A stretch of 53,666 nucleotides of DNA, from contig CAYXIJ010000015.1 of the NCBI GenBank assembly GCA_964465375.1, forward strand, positions 1-53,666. The letters run 5' to 3'. The position numbers and the translations under genes were made by a program. Each line of letters opens with the position of its first letter. The stretch's first letter is position 1. The notes beneath the pieces are model-generated. The model was not told the DNA's origin and searched no databases. It saw nothing but the letters and a program-made list of their open reading frames with translations. Source of the stretch: CAJWKT01 sp964465375 (GTDB lineage: Bacteria > Pseudomonadota > Gammaproteobacteria > Steroidobacterales > Rariloculaceae). Shown here in pieces: positions 35,888-45,250 of this stretch.

Positions 35888-36580
35888 CTAAATCTTGACC
35901 TCGATAAGGATCAATTCCACCTCATTCTGCCCAAGGTTCCTCAATCTAAAAGGACGCCCTCCCTCATGCCACGACCAACCGCCAACAACGGTTTTTATAC
36001 CTGTAGAATGCTCACCAACAGGCACATCAGTCCGGCCGGGCGTTGCCTGAACAACAACGGAAGGGCCATCACTGCGTAATATCGGTGAGCTTGAAGAGCC
36101 CACAAGCCTGAATCGTCTTGCCCGAAACCAACGGTTATCAACTTCGGTGCCCTCCGGTAGAGCGCCCTCTGTAACACCATCTCTACCAGGCCCCTTATGT
36201 GCAACAGCAAATAACCGCAATGCGGTCTTACCGATGTTCCTGATACGGTGAGGGGGGCGGGTAACGTTGTCAACGCTAAGCAGCGTCCCGGTCACTCGAA
36301 GCGGGCGCTCTTCTGGTTGCCGCTCCCATTGCCTGCCCAATGTTTGGGACTCAATGCGCGCATCATTCAGTACAACCCAGAATGTCGGCATATCATGGAT
36401 ATGATAGAGGGAGGTATCACCGACAGGAACAACGAGATCAACCAAATTGACCATGTCATGCTCCAGCACAAGTCGGTGGCGGGGCTCTTTATGCATCGAG
36501 ATGAATTCATTTTGTGCAAATACTGGTTGGCAAATTATAAAAATACCCAGCGCAACCAAAAGGCCTGTGATTTGATGCAT
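35888..36580 (-). CDS. Exported bicupin-like protein
   Basis: About 230 residues with a signal peptide (ITGLLVALGIFIICQPVFA) and two beta-sandwich halves that look like cupins. The first half has PVGDTSLYHIHDMPTFWVVL, with HxH as possible metal ligands, and RIRNIGKTALRLFAV. The second has GGWSWHEGGRPFRLRNLG. ATG 36580 has GGGAG six bases upstream. It is probably periplasmic. It is followed by a second exported cupin gene's 3' side on the same strand (63 bases upstream), so the two are likely one operon. Enzymatic role uncertain. Confidence 0.65.
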   Translation of the reverse strand: MHQITGLLVALGIFIICQPVFAQNEFISMHKEPRHRLVLEHDMVNLVDLVVPVGDTSLYHIHDMPTFWVVLNDARIESQTLGRQWERQPEERPLRVTGTLLSVDNVTRPPHRIRNIGKTALRLFAVAHKGPGRDGVTEGALPEGTEVDNRWFRARRFRLVGSSSSPILRSDGPSVVVQATPGRTDVPVGEHSTGIKTVVGGWSWHEGGRPFRLRNLGQNEVELILIEVKI

Positions 36581-36643
36581 CCTTGTCTCCCTCAGCTTCA
36601 TTGATCTTTAGAAAAGCGAATATGCAGCACCATATTTTTTTGC

Positions 36644-37261
36644 CTAACCCGTTGCCTGCAGTGTCATGCCGCCAGACTCCACGGGCTGGGCTGCAATCAA
36701 AATAAATGCAATCACACATGGCTCCGTACCCCGATTGATCCAATTATGGATCGTTCCTCTTTGTACCAGCACATCTCCCTGGCGCAGACGAACTTCACCA
36801 TGGTCTAACTCCATATCGATTTCCCCGGAAATGACAACCGCGTAATCAATGGTTTGGGTTCGGTGCACACGCGGCGCAACACCAGGCGCGTATTGCACCA
36901 CCCTAAAAACTGTACTGTTTGCATCGGGAGCAGCCGAAGCCCGGGCATCTCCCGTCCCCTGACCGGAACCGGAGTTGTTCACCGGAAACGGCCCTGTTGA
37001 CCAAACAGGCCCCCTTTCCAGGCCCTCTCGACCAGAACTCACGTCCAGCACTTCATCAATATCCACCTGGGAACGCCCATTTTCATCGTGTCCGGTGACA
37101 ACCCGCCTGACTTGCAGGGTCGTACTGGTTTCCTGGGCATGAACGGAGTTGCCCAACGTACCACTGATAGCAGCCAGGCTGGCTGCGGCTCCAATATGAA
37201 TAAACTCGCGTCGGTCAACGTGTTGTTCTTCATTAGCCATAACTTTGCTTACCCCCTTCAT
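36644..37261 (-). CDS. Cupin-domain protein with Tat-type signal
   Basis: A 205-residue protein. The N-terminus has RREFIHIGAAASLAAISG, a twin-arginine-like export signal. The C-terminal half is a single cupin_2 barrel: PRVHRTQTIDYAVVISGEID followed by LRQGDVLVQRGTIHNWINRG, with His, Glu-like and His metal-ligand positions typical of the fold. Folded, metal-loaded export would fit a Tat substrate. ATG 37261 or ATG 37240 could be the start. It is upstream of the bicupin gene on the same strand and downstream of etfBA. Confidence 0.75.
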   Translation of the reverse strand: MKGVSKVMANEEQHVDRREFIHIGAAASLAAISGTLGNSVHAQETSTTLQVRRVVTGHDENGRSQVDIDEVLDVSSGREGLERGPVWSTGPFPVNNSGSGQGTGDARASAAPDANSTVFRVVQYAPGVAPRVHRTQTIDYAVVISGEIDMELDHGEVRLRQGDVLVQRGTIHNWINRGTEPCVIAFILIAAQPVESGGMTLQATG

Positions 37262-37310
37262 AAAAATATTCAGCCCCTAAGATCCAGCTGAATCAAATGG
37301 TATCGCTTTT

Positions 37311-38261
37311 CTAGGATTTTAATGCGGCACTGAGCCGAGGAACCGCCTCGAAAAGATCTGTCACATAACCAATATCCGCAGCTTCAAAAATTGGTGCGTC
37401 TGCGTCTTTATTGATCGCAACAACAGTACCTGCGTCCTTGATGCCCGTAAGGTGCTGTATAGCCCCCGAGATACCTACCGCTATATACAAGTCTGGTGCA
37501 ATAATCTTCCCTGTCTGGCCGACTTGCAGATCATTCGTAACATAACCTGAATCCACTGCAGCTCTCGATGCGCCAACGGCGGCACCTAAGCTATCAGCTA
37601 ACTCATAGACAATTTGAAAATTCTCGGCACTACCTAATCCGCGCCCCCCAGAAACCACTCGTCGGGCAGTTTGAAGGTCAGGACGATCACTTCTTTCGCT
37701 TTTCAGTGCCACAAACCGAGTATGGAGAGGTAACGAAACCCCAGATTTGCAGCGCTCAATAATGGCGCCTGCCTCTTTAAAGGATTCAGCAGCTGGGTAA
37801 GAAGCCGTTCGCACGGTAGCGACCAACATATATTCCTCAGAAGCTTCAACCGTGATAATTGCATTACCCGCATAGATGGGTCGCTTGAATCGGTAGGCCG
37901 ATTCAGCCTTCATAATGTCACTCAATTGCCCCACCCCTAGCAATGCCGCTACCCGTGGCATAACATCCTTGCCAAAGGTTGTGGAACCACCCAGTAAATG
38001 GGTGTAGCCCTCTGAAAGTATCGCAATCTGTGGCGCCAATATGGAAGCAAGCCCCATTTCTAGGGATGGATTTTCGACCCATAAGACCCTAGAAACACCA
38101 GCTAATCGGGCTGCCTGCTGAACCACCATCTCATCAGATTCGGCAAAAATAACTACATCTATTCCATCATTTTTGAAGCTCGCGGCACAGCTCACACACT
38201 TGGCGGTGCTTACATTCAAGGTCACGCCATTGTGCTCGGCAACTATTAACACTCGCGCCAT
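37311..38261 (-). CDS. etfA: Electron transfer flavoprotein alpha subunit
   Basis: Binds FAD and passes electrons from acyl-CoA and other dehydrogenases to ETF:ubiquinone oxidoreductase. The C-terminal FAD domain is clear: RRVVSGGRGLGSAENFQIVY, then GQTGKIIAPDLYIAVGISGA and HLTGIKDAGTVVAINKDADA. The 316-residue length is standard. The ATG shares one base with the etfB stop (TGATG), so the subunits are co-translated. No ETF dehydrogenase gene lies in this window. Confidence 0.96.
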   Translation of the reverse strand: MARVLIVAEHNGVTLNVSTAKCVSCAASFKNDGIDVVIFAESDEMVVQQAARLAGVSRVLWVENPSLEMGLASILAPQIAILSEGYTHLLGGSTTFGKDVMPRVAALLGVGQLSDIMKAESAYRFKRPIYAGNAIITVEASEEYMLVATVRTASYPAAESFKEAGAIIERCKSGVSLPLHTRFVALKSERSDRPDLQTARRVVSGGRGLGSAENFQIVYELADSLGAAVGASRAAVDSGYVTNDLQVGQTGKIIAPDLYIAVGISGAIQHLTGIKDAGTVVAINKDADAPIFEAADIGYVTDLFEAVPRLSAALKS

Positions 38262-39010
38262 CAGACCAACCCTTTTTTTCTAAGCAAACCCAAAAGCTCC
38301 TCAATATCCTTCACAATCACCCCTTTCTGACGCTCGGGAGGGGATTCGGTCAATACCACCTGAAACTGGGAAATCGCCTCTACGCCCAACTCGCCCAATG
38401 AAATCACATCCAGAGGTTTCTTTTTTGCTTTCATAATCTCGGGCAACCTTACATAGCGCGGCTCATTTAGACGTAAATCGGCAGTAACCACAGCTGGCAA
38501 ATCCACCTCGATTGTTTCCAAGCCAGCGTCCACTTCCCGAGTCACAAGGGCTTGCCCTCCCTTTAGCAAAAGTTCCGATGCAAAGGTTGCCTGGGGGCGA
38601 CCCCAAAGTGCCGCGAGCATTTGGCCGGTTTGGTTATTGTCACCGTCAATGGCTTGCTTACCCAGTATGACCAGTTCCGGCGATTCCTGATCGACAAGAG
38701 CCTTAAGGGCTTTAGCTACCGCGAGCGGCTCAAGAATTTGATCGGTCTGCACCAAGACAGCACGATCCGCGCCCATTGCCAAACTAGTGCGCAGTTGTTG
38801 CTGACAAGCAAGGTCTCCAATTGAGATGGTTAGTACCTCAATTCCCTTTCCATGCTCCTTGATACGCAACGCTTCTTCCAAAGCAATTTCATCGAAAGGG
38901 TTGATACTCATCTTAGCCCCATCCGTGATAATGCCGGTCCCGTCAGATTTGATTCGGACACGAACGTTGTAGTCCAGCACTCTCTTTAGCGCTACCATTA
39001 TCTTCTGCAT
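38261..39010 (-). CDS. etfB: Electron transfer flavoprotein beta subunit
   Basis: Partner of EtfA; binds AMP structurally. Family features are VALKRVLDYNVRVRI, NPFDEIALEEALRIKE and the loop VILGKQAIDGDNNQTGQMLA, followed by the ADLRLNEPRYVRLPEIMKAKKKP recognition-loop region near residues 180-205. The 249-residue length is standard. AGGA lies nine bases before the ATG. First gene of etfBA. Confidence 0.96.
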   Translation of the reverse strand: MQKIMVALKRVLDYNVRVRIKSDGTGIITDGAKMSINPFDEIALEEALRIKEHGKGIEVLTISIGDLACQQQLRTSLAMGADRAVLVQTDQILEPLAVAKALKALVDQESPELVILGKQAIDGDNNQTGQMLAALWGRPQATFASELLLKGGQALVTREVDAGLETIEVDLPAVVTADLRLNEPRYVRLPEIMKAKKKPLDVISLGELGVEAISQFQVVLTESPPERQKGVIVKDIEELLGLLRKKGLV

Positions 39011-39077
39011 CAGGAAATTCCTACGCTCTACTCAGCACCTAAGTCGACTTTTAAGATTCGCTATGTGCGGCAAAATC

Positions 39078-40823
39078 CTAATTTACCACACTACTTTCAA
39101 GTGGACTCAAAGCCTGGATGGCAACCCCTGCATTCGGTCTTCTTAGATCCGAATAACCGTGATTTAAACCATTTTTAATGTGGATACTTTGAGTGCTACC
39201 CATGGTTCTGGATAACTGCGTTTTGTGACCAAGATTTTCTAAAATGGATATTACATCTGAGCTCGCAGTAGATTCGTAATCCAAACCCTCGAATGGCCAA
39301 TCCTTATTGATTCTTGGAAGCATTGTGGCTTCACCTATATTCAGGTCAAAATCAATGATCCCGGTAATCACCCTAAGCACGGCCGCAGGAATTCTGGCAC
39401 CCCCGGGAGACCCTGTGACTAATTGCAATTCCCCTTCCTGATTGAAAAGCATGACAGGACTCATGGTAGACGTCGGTCTTTTGCCGGAATCAAACTTGTT
39501 TGCCGGACTGGCAGCCCTTCCCCGTATAGACTCGTCCCCGTACCGATAAGCGAAGTTGTTCATATGATTATTCATCAGTATGCCCGTGCCCGGAATCGAC
39601 ACACCTGACCCAAAGGAGTATCCCAGGGTATACGTATTGGATACTGCATTCCCATTTTCATCAATAATTGAAAAGTGCGTGGTGTCGTTACTCTCCTCTA
39701 AAAAAGAGTCTGGAGACATTGACTGATTTGAAGAGGCTGATCTAAAGCTGATGGTTTTTGCTAATTCTCTGGCTCTTTTTTTGGAAATGATGCTTCCGAC
39801 AGGAACATCATAGAAACTGGGATCACCAATATATCTCGAGCGATCCATATGCCCTCTTCTCAGAGCTTCCGCCAAAAGATGATAGGTTGCGGATGAGTTC
39901 GGTTTGTATTTACCTAGATCAAAATTTTCGAGAATATTTAATGAATCTAGCACCACTATCGCGCCCCCCGAAGGCGGACGTGGCGCATAAACACGATAGC
40001 CCCTATATACCGTCAGGATAGGCTCTGAAAATCTTGGCCTATAGTTCTTCAAGTCTTCTAATGAAACAAATCCCCCATTATTTTCCATGGCCTCAACAAT
40101 TTTTTGAGCAGTGTCACCCTCGTAAAAACCTCGCGTTCCTTCCTCAGCTATTTTCTCCAGAGTCTCGGCTAAATATGGTCTTTTTAAAATCGTGCTTTCT
40201 TTAACTGCAGAGCCGTTATCAAAGAATATTCTTCTGGATTCTGGATTCTCTTTAAGGTGTGGAGAGCTCTCCAAGGCCATATACAAGTCATACGAAACCT
40301 CAATACCATTTCTGGCTTGCTCGATGGCCGGCTCGAGGACTTCACTCAAGGGCAATCTGCCAAAGTTAGAATGAACTTCAAGCAAACCTGCCACGGTCCC
40401 GGGAACGGTGGAAGCCTTGTAGCCATAGCGAACGATATCTCTATCTGCTTTTTCGTAATCCTCTGGAAGCTTCACGCCAAATAAATCTTGGAGATTAGAA
40501 TTTTCAGGAGACAAACCAAGATAATCCAAGGCGATGATTTCATTTCTCTCTTTAAGGTAGACCAACATAAATCCACCCCCCCCTAGATTGCCCGCCCTGG
40601 GAAGAGTTACGGCCAAAGAAAAACCCACGGCGACCGCTGCATCGATTGCATTACCCCCCATGCCAAGGATTGCTACGCCAATTTTTGAAGAATCTATATT
40701 CTGGGAGACCACCATGCCTCTTTGGTTGATGGTGGGATGATATGGTGAGGCATAATCAATATATGAGTATTGAGCCCAAGCGTTGGAAGAAATAAAAAGA
40801 ACAAATAACAATCTAGGGAGCAT
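39078..40823 (-). CDS. ggt: Gamma-glutamyltransferase, exported
   Basis: A periplasmic Ntn hydrolase that cleaves gamma-glutamyl bonds in glutathione and related peptides and matures by self-cleavage. The nucleophile is T381 at the start of TTHFSIIDENGNAVSNTYTL, with the substrate-loop GSGVSIPGTGILMNNHMNNF and the SPGGARIPAAVLRV oxyanion region downstream. The N-terminal subunit has GGNAIDAAVAVGFSLAVT and GNLGGGGFMLVYL. A signal peptide (LLFVLFISSNAWA) is present. The length of 581 is normal. It sits beside an AT-rich TonB receptor and a DadA-like gene, which suggests peptide or amino-acid use. Confidence 0.94.
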   Translation of the reverse strand: MLPRLLFVLFISSNAWAQYSYIDYASPYHPTINQRGMVVSQNIDSSKIGVAILGMGGNAIDAAVAVGFSLAVTLPRAGNLGGGGFMLVYLKERNEIIALDYLGLSPENSNLQDLFGVKLPEDYEKADRDIVRYGYKASTVPGTVAGLLEVHSNFGRLPLSEVLEPAIEQARNGIEVSYDLYMALESSPHLKENPESRRIFFDNGSAVKESTILKRPYLAETLEKIAEEGTRGFYEGDTAQKIVEAMENNGGFVSLEDLKNYRPRFSEPILTVYRGYRVYAPRPPSGGAIVVLDSLNILENFDLGKYKPNSSATYHLLAEALRRGHMDRSRYIGDPSFYDVPVGSIISKKRARELAKTISFRSASSNQSMSPDSFLEESNDTTHFSIIDENGNAVSNTYTLGYSFGSGVSIPGTGILMNNHMNNFAYRYGDESIRGRAASPANKFDSGKRPTSTMSPVMLFNQEGELQLVTGSPGGARIPAAVLRVITGIIDFDLNIGEATMLPRINKDWPFEGLDYESTASSDVISILENLGHKTQLSRTMGSTQSIHIKNGLNHGYSDLRRPNAGVAIQALSPLESSVVN

Positions 40824-40924
40824 CAGCTTCTTCCGAAAAACAGGTTATAAGTATAAGACGCCTTTATTCTCTACTTTATAAATGAACTGCTTCTAAAGCC
40901 ATCGAACCGGGTACGGTTATACCA

Positions 40925-40952
40925 TAAAAAAAAGGGGGGCCGAGCCCCCCTT
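40925..40952 (-). terminator. Rho-independent terminator of the second TonB receptor gene
   Basis: On the reverse strand AAGGGGGGC and GCCCCCCTT form a nine-base stem with a three-base loop, followed by a run of Ts (As at 40925-40933 on the + strand). It starts about 20 bases after the receptor's stop codon and isolates it from the gamma-glutamyltransferase gene. Confidence 0.9.
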
Positions 40953-40971
40953 CGTTTTATTTCTAAGTGAC

Positions 40972-43900
40972 TTAAAAAGACATCCTTAAGTCTAGGTAGA
41001 AGTTTCTTCCCAAATCTGAGTGAGCATCCGCGTAATACCCGTAATACCTGTCCGCAAGAGGTGCCCTCTCATCCTGAAGGTTCTTAACAGCCAATCTTAC
41101 TCTTGTTGCGTTACCCCTGATATCAAAACGATAATCTACGGTAAGGTCCATGGTTGTCATGGAAGGAATCACGAAACGAGTACCATCAGCAAGCGTTAGG
41201 CTATTTTGATAAAAAGAACCTTTTCTCAAAGCAGTGAGCGCAGCGCCCCATGAGTCCCTGTTCCATGAGACCCTGAGTCTGTGCTTGTTGTCGTAATTAC
41301 CATCCATCCCGAGTAAGTCACCAAACCCGCTAAGCTCTATATCCTGCGGAATTAAGCCAGCTGCTTGTTGTTCAGCCAATTCAGCAAATTCTGCAGCGGG
41401 TGTCTGTTCAAATTTGTCTATGAAGCTCCCAATATACCTAACTCCAAAATCCCCAAAATCAGTGTCTACATCATAGTAAATCCCGATGTCGTGGCCCTCA
41501 ATGGTCCTTGTGGCCAGATTCATGTACTCATCGGCAACATACGTAATATCCCCAAACGGGCAGACACCAGTGGTAGCAAATAAATCTGTAATATCAGTAT
41601 CAGGTGCTTCTCTGACAACCCGTGGATTGCCAACAAAAGTATCGCAATTGTTCAGGCCATTCTTCCATCTAAGCACCATATCTTTGACTGTGTGATTGCC
41701 CCTGCCAAACAATCCGATGGTATTTTCTTTTTCAATGCTCCAAAAATCTGCCGTGATTACAAGACCATCAGCCGGGGTTAGAACAAATCCAATGGATGAG
41801 TTTGTTGATTCTTCAGACTCAAGATTTTTAGCTCCCGTTGCTTGTCTTTGCATTGTGTAACGATCATCCCAATCACCAGACTTGTTGTGGGTGTATGGAT
41901 TTTTCTTTGGATCGCCACCAGCATCTAAATACCTTTTAGAATGGTCATTTACGAGTCGATAGAAGCTATAGTCATTCCTGGTTCCACTTCTTACAACTAT
42001 TTTTTCATTGATTTGAATCAGGTTTGGGGGCCTAAAGGCTGTTGAGGCTGAACCTCTGAATAGTAACCAGTCGGCTGCTTGCCATCCAAAAGCAAACTTT
42101 CCAACCGTAGCACTCTCTACGTCGGTTGAGTTTTCATGTCTTACGGCCAGCTGAGCATCAACTCTTTCTGCTATAGGAATTTGTAGCTCAGCAAAAAAAG
42201 AGGTTACATCGTGCTCCCCAAAAACATCCCCCGTTGGGCTTGAGTTCAAAACATCCGATACACATGGATATGTATCACCACCGCCGGCTACATTACAAAG
42301 CCCTGCCTCTGATTTAACATCATAATCGGTGTAAGTGATGGTTCCATCCAGCCTGGGGTCTCTATCATCCGTGACCTCTTCAGATCTGATTTCAGCGCCC
42401 ACCAAAAGACCCACAGGGCCAGCAGGCAATTGTGCGATTTCGTTATTTGAAAGCTTAAAATCGAACATCGTGAGTTCGCTGGTACCTTTTCTATAGACAT
42501 CAATAATTGCTTGGTCGATATTTGTATTTACGCCAGCGGAAAAAGGATTGTAAGCAGCTGTAGTAGAATCCCAGAGCGCTTTTTTCACAAGATTATTTGA
42601 CAACCTATTATGAGTAACATCATCAGCAGTCGCTTTTGATTGCACAAAAGCTGCCTCCCAGTCCCAATTCTCGGTAGAACCCCTGATACCCTGTAAAAAT
42701 CTGTAGGTACGCTTCTCGACATCAACCTTCCTGAAGCGTTCCGCATAACGGTAGTTATCAATGTATAGCTCCTTGCCCGCGAAAAGCGCTTCTCCTTCGT
42801 AAGTCATTTGATTGAGATAGTAGTTATCAGGACCCACTCTGTGCTTGGAAGAGGAGAAAGCGTACGAGGGGTGCCGGGTTAAATTTGAATCAGAACCGTA
42901 TAACCCAATCTCGGTAAATGTCTCAAGACCGCTTTCAAGCTCATGGTTGATGAAAACAAAAACATTGTGCCTTTTTAGTGCCGATCTGTAGTCCGTACCC
43001 CCCCAGAGGTTGAACCGTAGTGCACCATTTCCATCTGGAGCAATACAGGTTCCGTAACCGGTATCAAATAAGGGATTAGTTGTTTCACCAGCTTTAGTAG
43101 CCTGCGTTCCCTTCGATTTTCCACCACCATTATTGATGCACTTCGGGTCACCTAAAGGAAATATTTCAAACTCACCGTCACTATCTGTAAAAACATGATT
43201 CAGTGCATTACCTTTAAGTTCCGAACTAGACCTCATATCAAATTGACCGTACAGAGCGTGGGCGCTGGTGTTTCTAAAGTTTGAATTGTTGGCCCAAGGA
43301 CTGTCTGCCGGCAAACAACGTCCCTCAGCTTCTACTCCTGCGGGTAAATTACAGGTAGTCCACTTCCTGTGATCTGAGTCGCTCCACCTCGGATCCTCAG
43401 AACCCATAATCCTGTCTCTGTCATAGTAATTCACCATGACACTGATGTTGGTGGCACCCCCGTTGAAGTCTTTACCAAACTTAGCCGTAAAAGTCGTATC
43501 GTTAGCATCAAAGTGATCATAAGAGCTTTGCTTGACCCTAAAAACAAAGCCCTCGTAATCCTGTTGTAAAACGTTATTAACCACCCCGGCCACTGCATCT
43601 GCGCCATAGATAGCTGATGCACCATCCCTTAGTATTTCCATCCTCTCAATTCCGTATACGGGGATCAGGTTGGAATTCACGGTCATTGCAGGAACATAGT
43701 CTCCACCAATCAGTTCAGTCTGATAGCCTGGTGAGCTAACTAATCTCCTTCCGTTTAACAAAGTTAGAGTGTTACCAGTGCCCATATTTCTCAGGTTGTA
43801 AGCACCCATATCTCCTCTCGCAGAGTTCACTCCCCCGGAGGCATTCTCAGTCTCATTAAACAGGTTCATACCGTTTTCAACGACGTTCTCAAGTAGTTCG

Positions 43901-44130
43901 TCCCCGCTATCTATTCCAAGGGTATCTATGTCATTGAAATCCAGAACTGAAACCGGCAATGCACCGGTGATTCTGGCACCCCTGATTTGGCTTCCGGTAA
44001 CTACGACCTCCTCCAGCGCAGAGTTAGATTCGCTGACCGCATCCGTTTGTGCATGCGTCGTCAAAAAGGTAGTGCAAGACAAGCTAAGTATGACTAGCTT
44101 ACCGAATAACCTTGGATTAATAACAGGCAT
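40972..44130 (-). CDS. TonB-dependent outer-membrane receptor (large)
   Basis: A 1052-residue receptor. A signal peptide (LVILSLSCTTFLTTHA) is followed by ALEEVVVTGSQIRGARITGA, with a TonB-box-like element, then the plug (YNLRNMGTGNTLTLLNGRRL, RDGASAIYGADAVAGVVNNV) and a long barrel ending LGRNFYLDLRMSF with terminal Phe. GAGG lies ten bases before the ATG. Large receptors of this type often import peptides or glycans. It is divergent from a LysR-type gene across 184 bases that contain an inverted repeat. Codon use is AT-rich like its neighbours from gamma-glutamyltransferase to the SGNH protein. Confidence 0.92.
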   Translation of the reverse strand: MPVINPRLFGKLVILSLSCTTFLTTHAQTDAVSESNSALEEVVVTGSQIRGARITGALPVSVLDFNDIDTLGIDSGDELLENVVENGMNLFNETENASGGVNSARGDMGAYNLRNMGTGNTLTLLNGRRLVSSPGYQTELIGGDYVPAMTVNSNLIPVYGIERMEILRDGASAIYGADAVAGVVNNVLQQDYEGFVFRVKQSSYDHFDANDTTFTAKFGKDFNGGATNISVMVNYYDRDRIMGSEDPRWSDSDHRKWTTCNLPAGVEAEGRCLPADSPWANNSNFRNTSAHALYGQFDMRSSSELKGNALNHVFTDSDGEFEIFPLGDPKCINNGGGKSKGTQATKAGETTNPLFDTGYGTCIAPDGNGALRFNLWGGTDYRSALKRHNVFVFINHELESGLETFTEIGLYGSDSNLTRHPSYAFSSSKHRVGPDNYYLNQMTYEGEALFAGKELYIDNYRYAERFRKVDVEKRTYRFLQGIRGSTENWDWEAAFVQSKATADDVTHNRLSNNLVKKALWDSTTAAYNPFSAGVNTNIDQAIIDVYRKGTSELTMFDFKLSNNEIAQLPAGPVGLLVGAEIRSEEVTDDRDPRLDGTITYTDYDVKSEAGLCNVAGGGDTYPCVSDVLNSSPTGDVFGEHDVTSFFAELQIPIAERVDAQLAVRHENSTDVESATVGKFAFGWQAADWLLFRGSASTAFRPPNLIQINEKIVVRSGTRNDYSFYRLVNDHSKRYLDAGGDPKKNPYTHNKSGDWDDRYTMQRQATGAKNLESEESTNSSIGFVLTPADGLVITADFWSIEKENTIGLFGRGNHTVKDMVLRWKNGLNNCDTFVGNPRVVREAPDTDITDLFATTGVCPFGDITYVADEYMNLATRTIEGHDIGIYYDVDTDFGDFGVRYIGSFIDKFEQTPAAEFAELAEQQAAGLIPQDIELSGFGDLLGMDGNYDNKHRLRVSWNRDSWGAALTALRKGSFYQNSLTLADGTRFVIPSMTTMDLTVDYRFDIRGNATRVRLAVKNLQDERAPLADRYYGYYADAHSDLGRNFYLDLRMSF

Positions 44131-44234
44131 GATCTATATCCTCTTTAATCTCGTAGAAAGTGAATAACTAACTATATTGTAAATTAATCTGATTGTTTTC
44201 ATATCCAAGTTTTATAGTATTATTATAGACTGAG

Positions 44235-44258
44235 GTTATGTTCTACTTTTCACATAAC
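44235..44258. promoter_or_regulatory. Inverted repeat, candidate LysR operator
   Basis: GTTATGT (44235-44241) and ACATAAC (44252-44258) are perfect inverted copies with a 10-base AT-rich spacer. This dyad fits the size of a LysR-type recognition site and lies midway between the divergent TonB receptor and LysR genes, about 57 bases before the LysR start. Confidence 0.45.
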
Positions 44259-44314
44259 TCTATGATTTAAAAATAAAAATACCCAAACTCACAAACCATC
44301 AAGCAAACTGAATC

Positions 44315-45187
44315 ATGCGTCCACGACAAATAGAAGTCTTTAATGCAGTCTATAGTAGTGGCTCAGTAACACGAGCGGCCAAAATTCTAAACGTCTCCCA
44401 ACCCTCGGTCAGCAAAGTGCTAGCTCACGCCGAACAGCAGCTAGGCTATTTACTATTTGAGAGAATCAACCGTCGACTGATTCCGACTCCAGAGGCCCAT
44501 GTTCTTTTTTCTCACTCAGAAAAAATGGAACAAATCATTGTCGATATCAGCCAAATGGCTACAAACCTTGCAACCACGCCCCTGAGTACCATCAGAGTAG
44601 CTTGCACTCCCTCTCTTGGAGTCGATTTAATTCCTAGCGCAATAGTTAATTTCAGCAAAAATCATCCGAACACAAAATTTGAAGTAGTAACTCTGCATCA
44701 TGATCAAATTAGTCACGCTATCAAGGAAATGACCATAGACATTGGTATTGCGCTGGACCCGAAATACGACGAGGAAATACGACAAAAGAGAATGATGCAT
44801 TGTAAGTTTGTTGTAATCACCCCAACCAACTATAACTTTAAAAAATCGAAGGTAGGCCGCGGTGAAATTAAAAATGTGCCATTTATCAAACTGAACCCCA
44901 AAGGCCCTCTCGGGGAGAAACTGGAGCAGTATTTTATCGATAATGAATACAATTTAAATTTCGTTTCTACGTCTGACACCCACCAAATAGCTAAAACACT
45001 TGTATCCAAAGGCATGGGGATTACCATTGTCGATGAAATCACTGCAAAAAATACCTCGGTAGATAAAATTAAGATCTGGGAACTAACGCCATCGCTAACC
45101 TTTAATGTCGCACTGATGCATTTAAGGTCCAAGCCGCTCACGGTAATAGCAAAGAAATTTGTGAATTCCCTCCTAAAGCATAACTAA
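44315..45187 (+). CDS. LysR-family transcriptional regulator
   Basis: A 290-residue regulator. The N-terminal winged helix-turn-helix has IEVFNAVYSSGSVTRAAKIL, then NVSQPSVSKVLAHAEQQLG and LLFERINRRLIPTPEA. The C-terminal two-lobed ligand domain begins near TTPLSTIRVACTPSLGVDLI. It is divergent from the large TonB receptor and lies 63 bases upstream of the DadA-like gene on the same strand, so it probably controls both in response to an amino acid or peptide product. Effector unknown. Confidence 0.92.
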   Translation: MRPRQIEVFNAVYSSGSVTRAAKILNVSQPSVSKVLAHAEQQLGYLLFERINRRLIPTPEAHVLFSHSEKMEQIIVDISQMATNLATTPLSTIRVACTPSLGVDLIPSAIVNFSKNHPNTKFEVVTLHHDQISHAIKEMTIDIGIALDPKYDEEIRQKRMMHCKFVVITPTNYNFKKSKVGRGEIKNVPFIKLNPKGPLGEKLEQYFIDNEYNLNFVSTSDTHQIAKTLVSKGMGITIVDEITAKNTSVDKIKIWELTPSLTFNVALMHLRSKPLTVIAKKFVNSLLKHN

Positions 45188-45250
45188 GGGTTATGACATT
45201 CGTACACTTCTGTATGAATGCAAAATCAACTTTCAATGTAGAATTTATGC

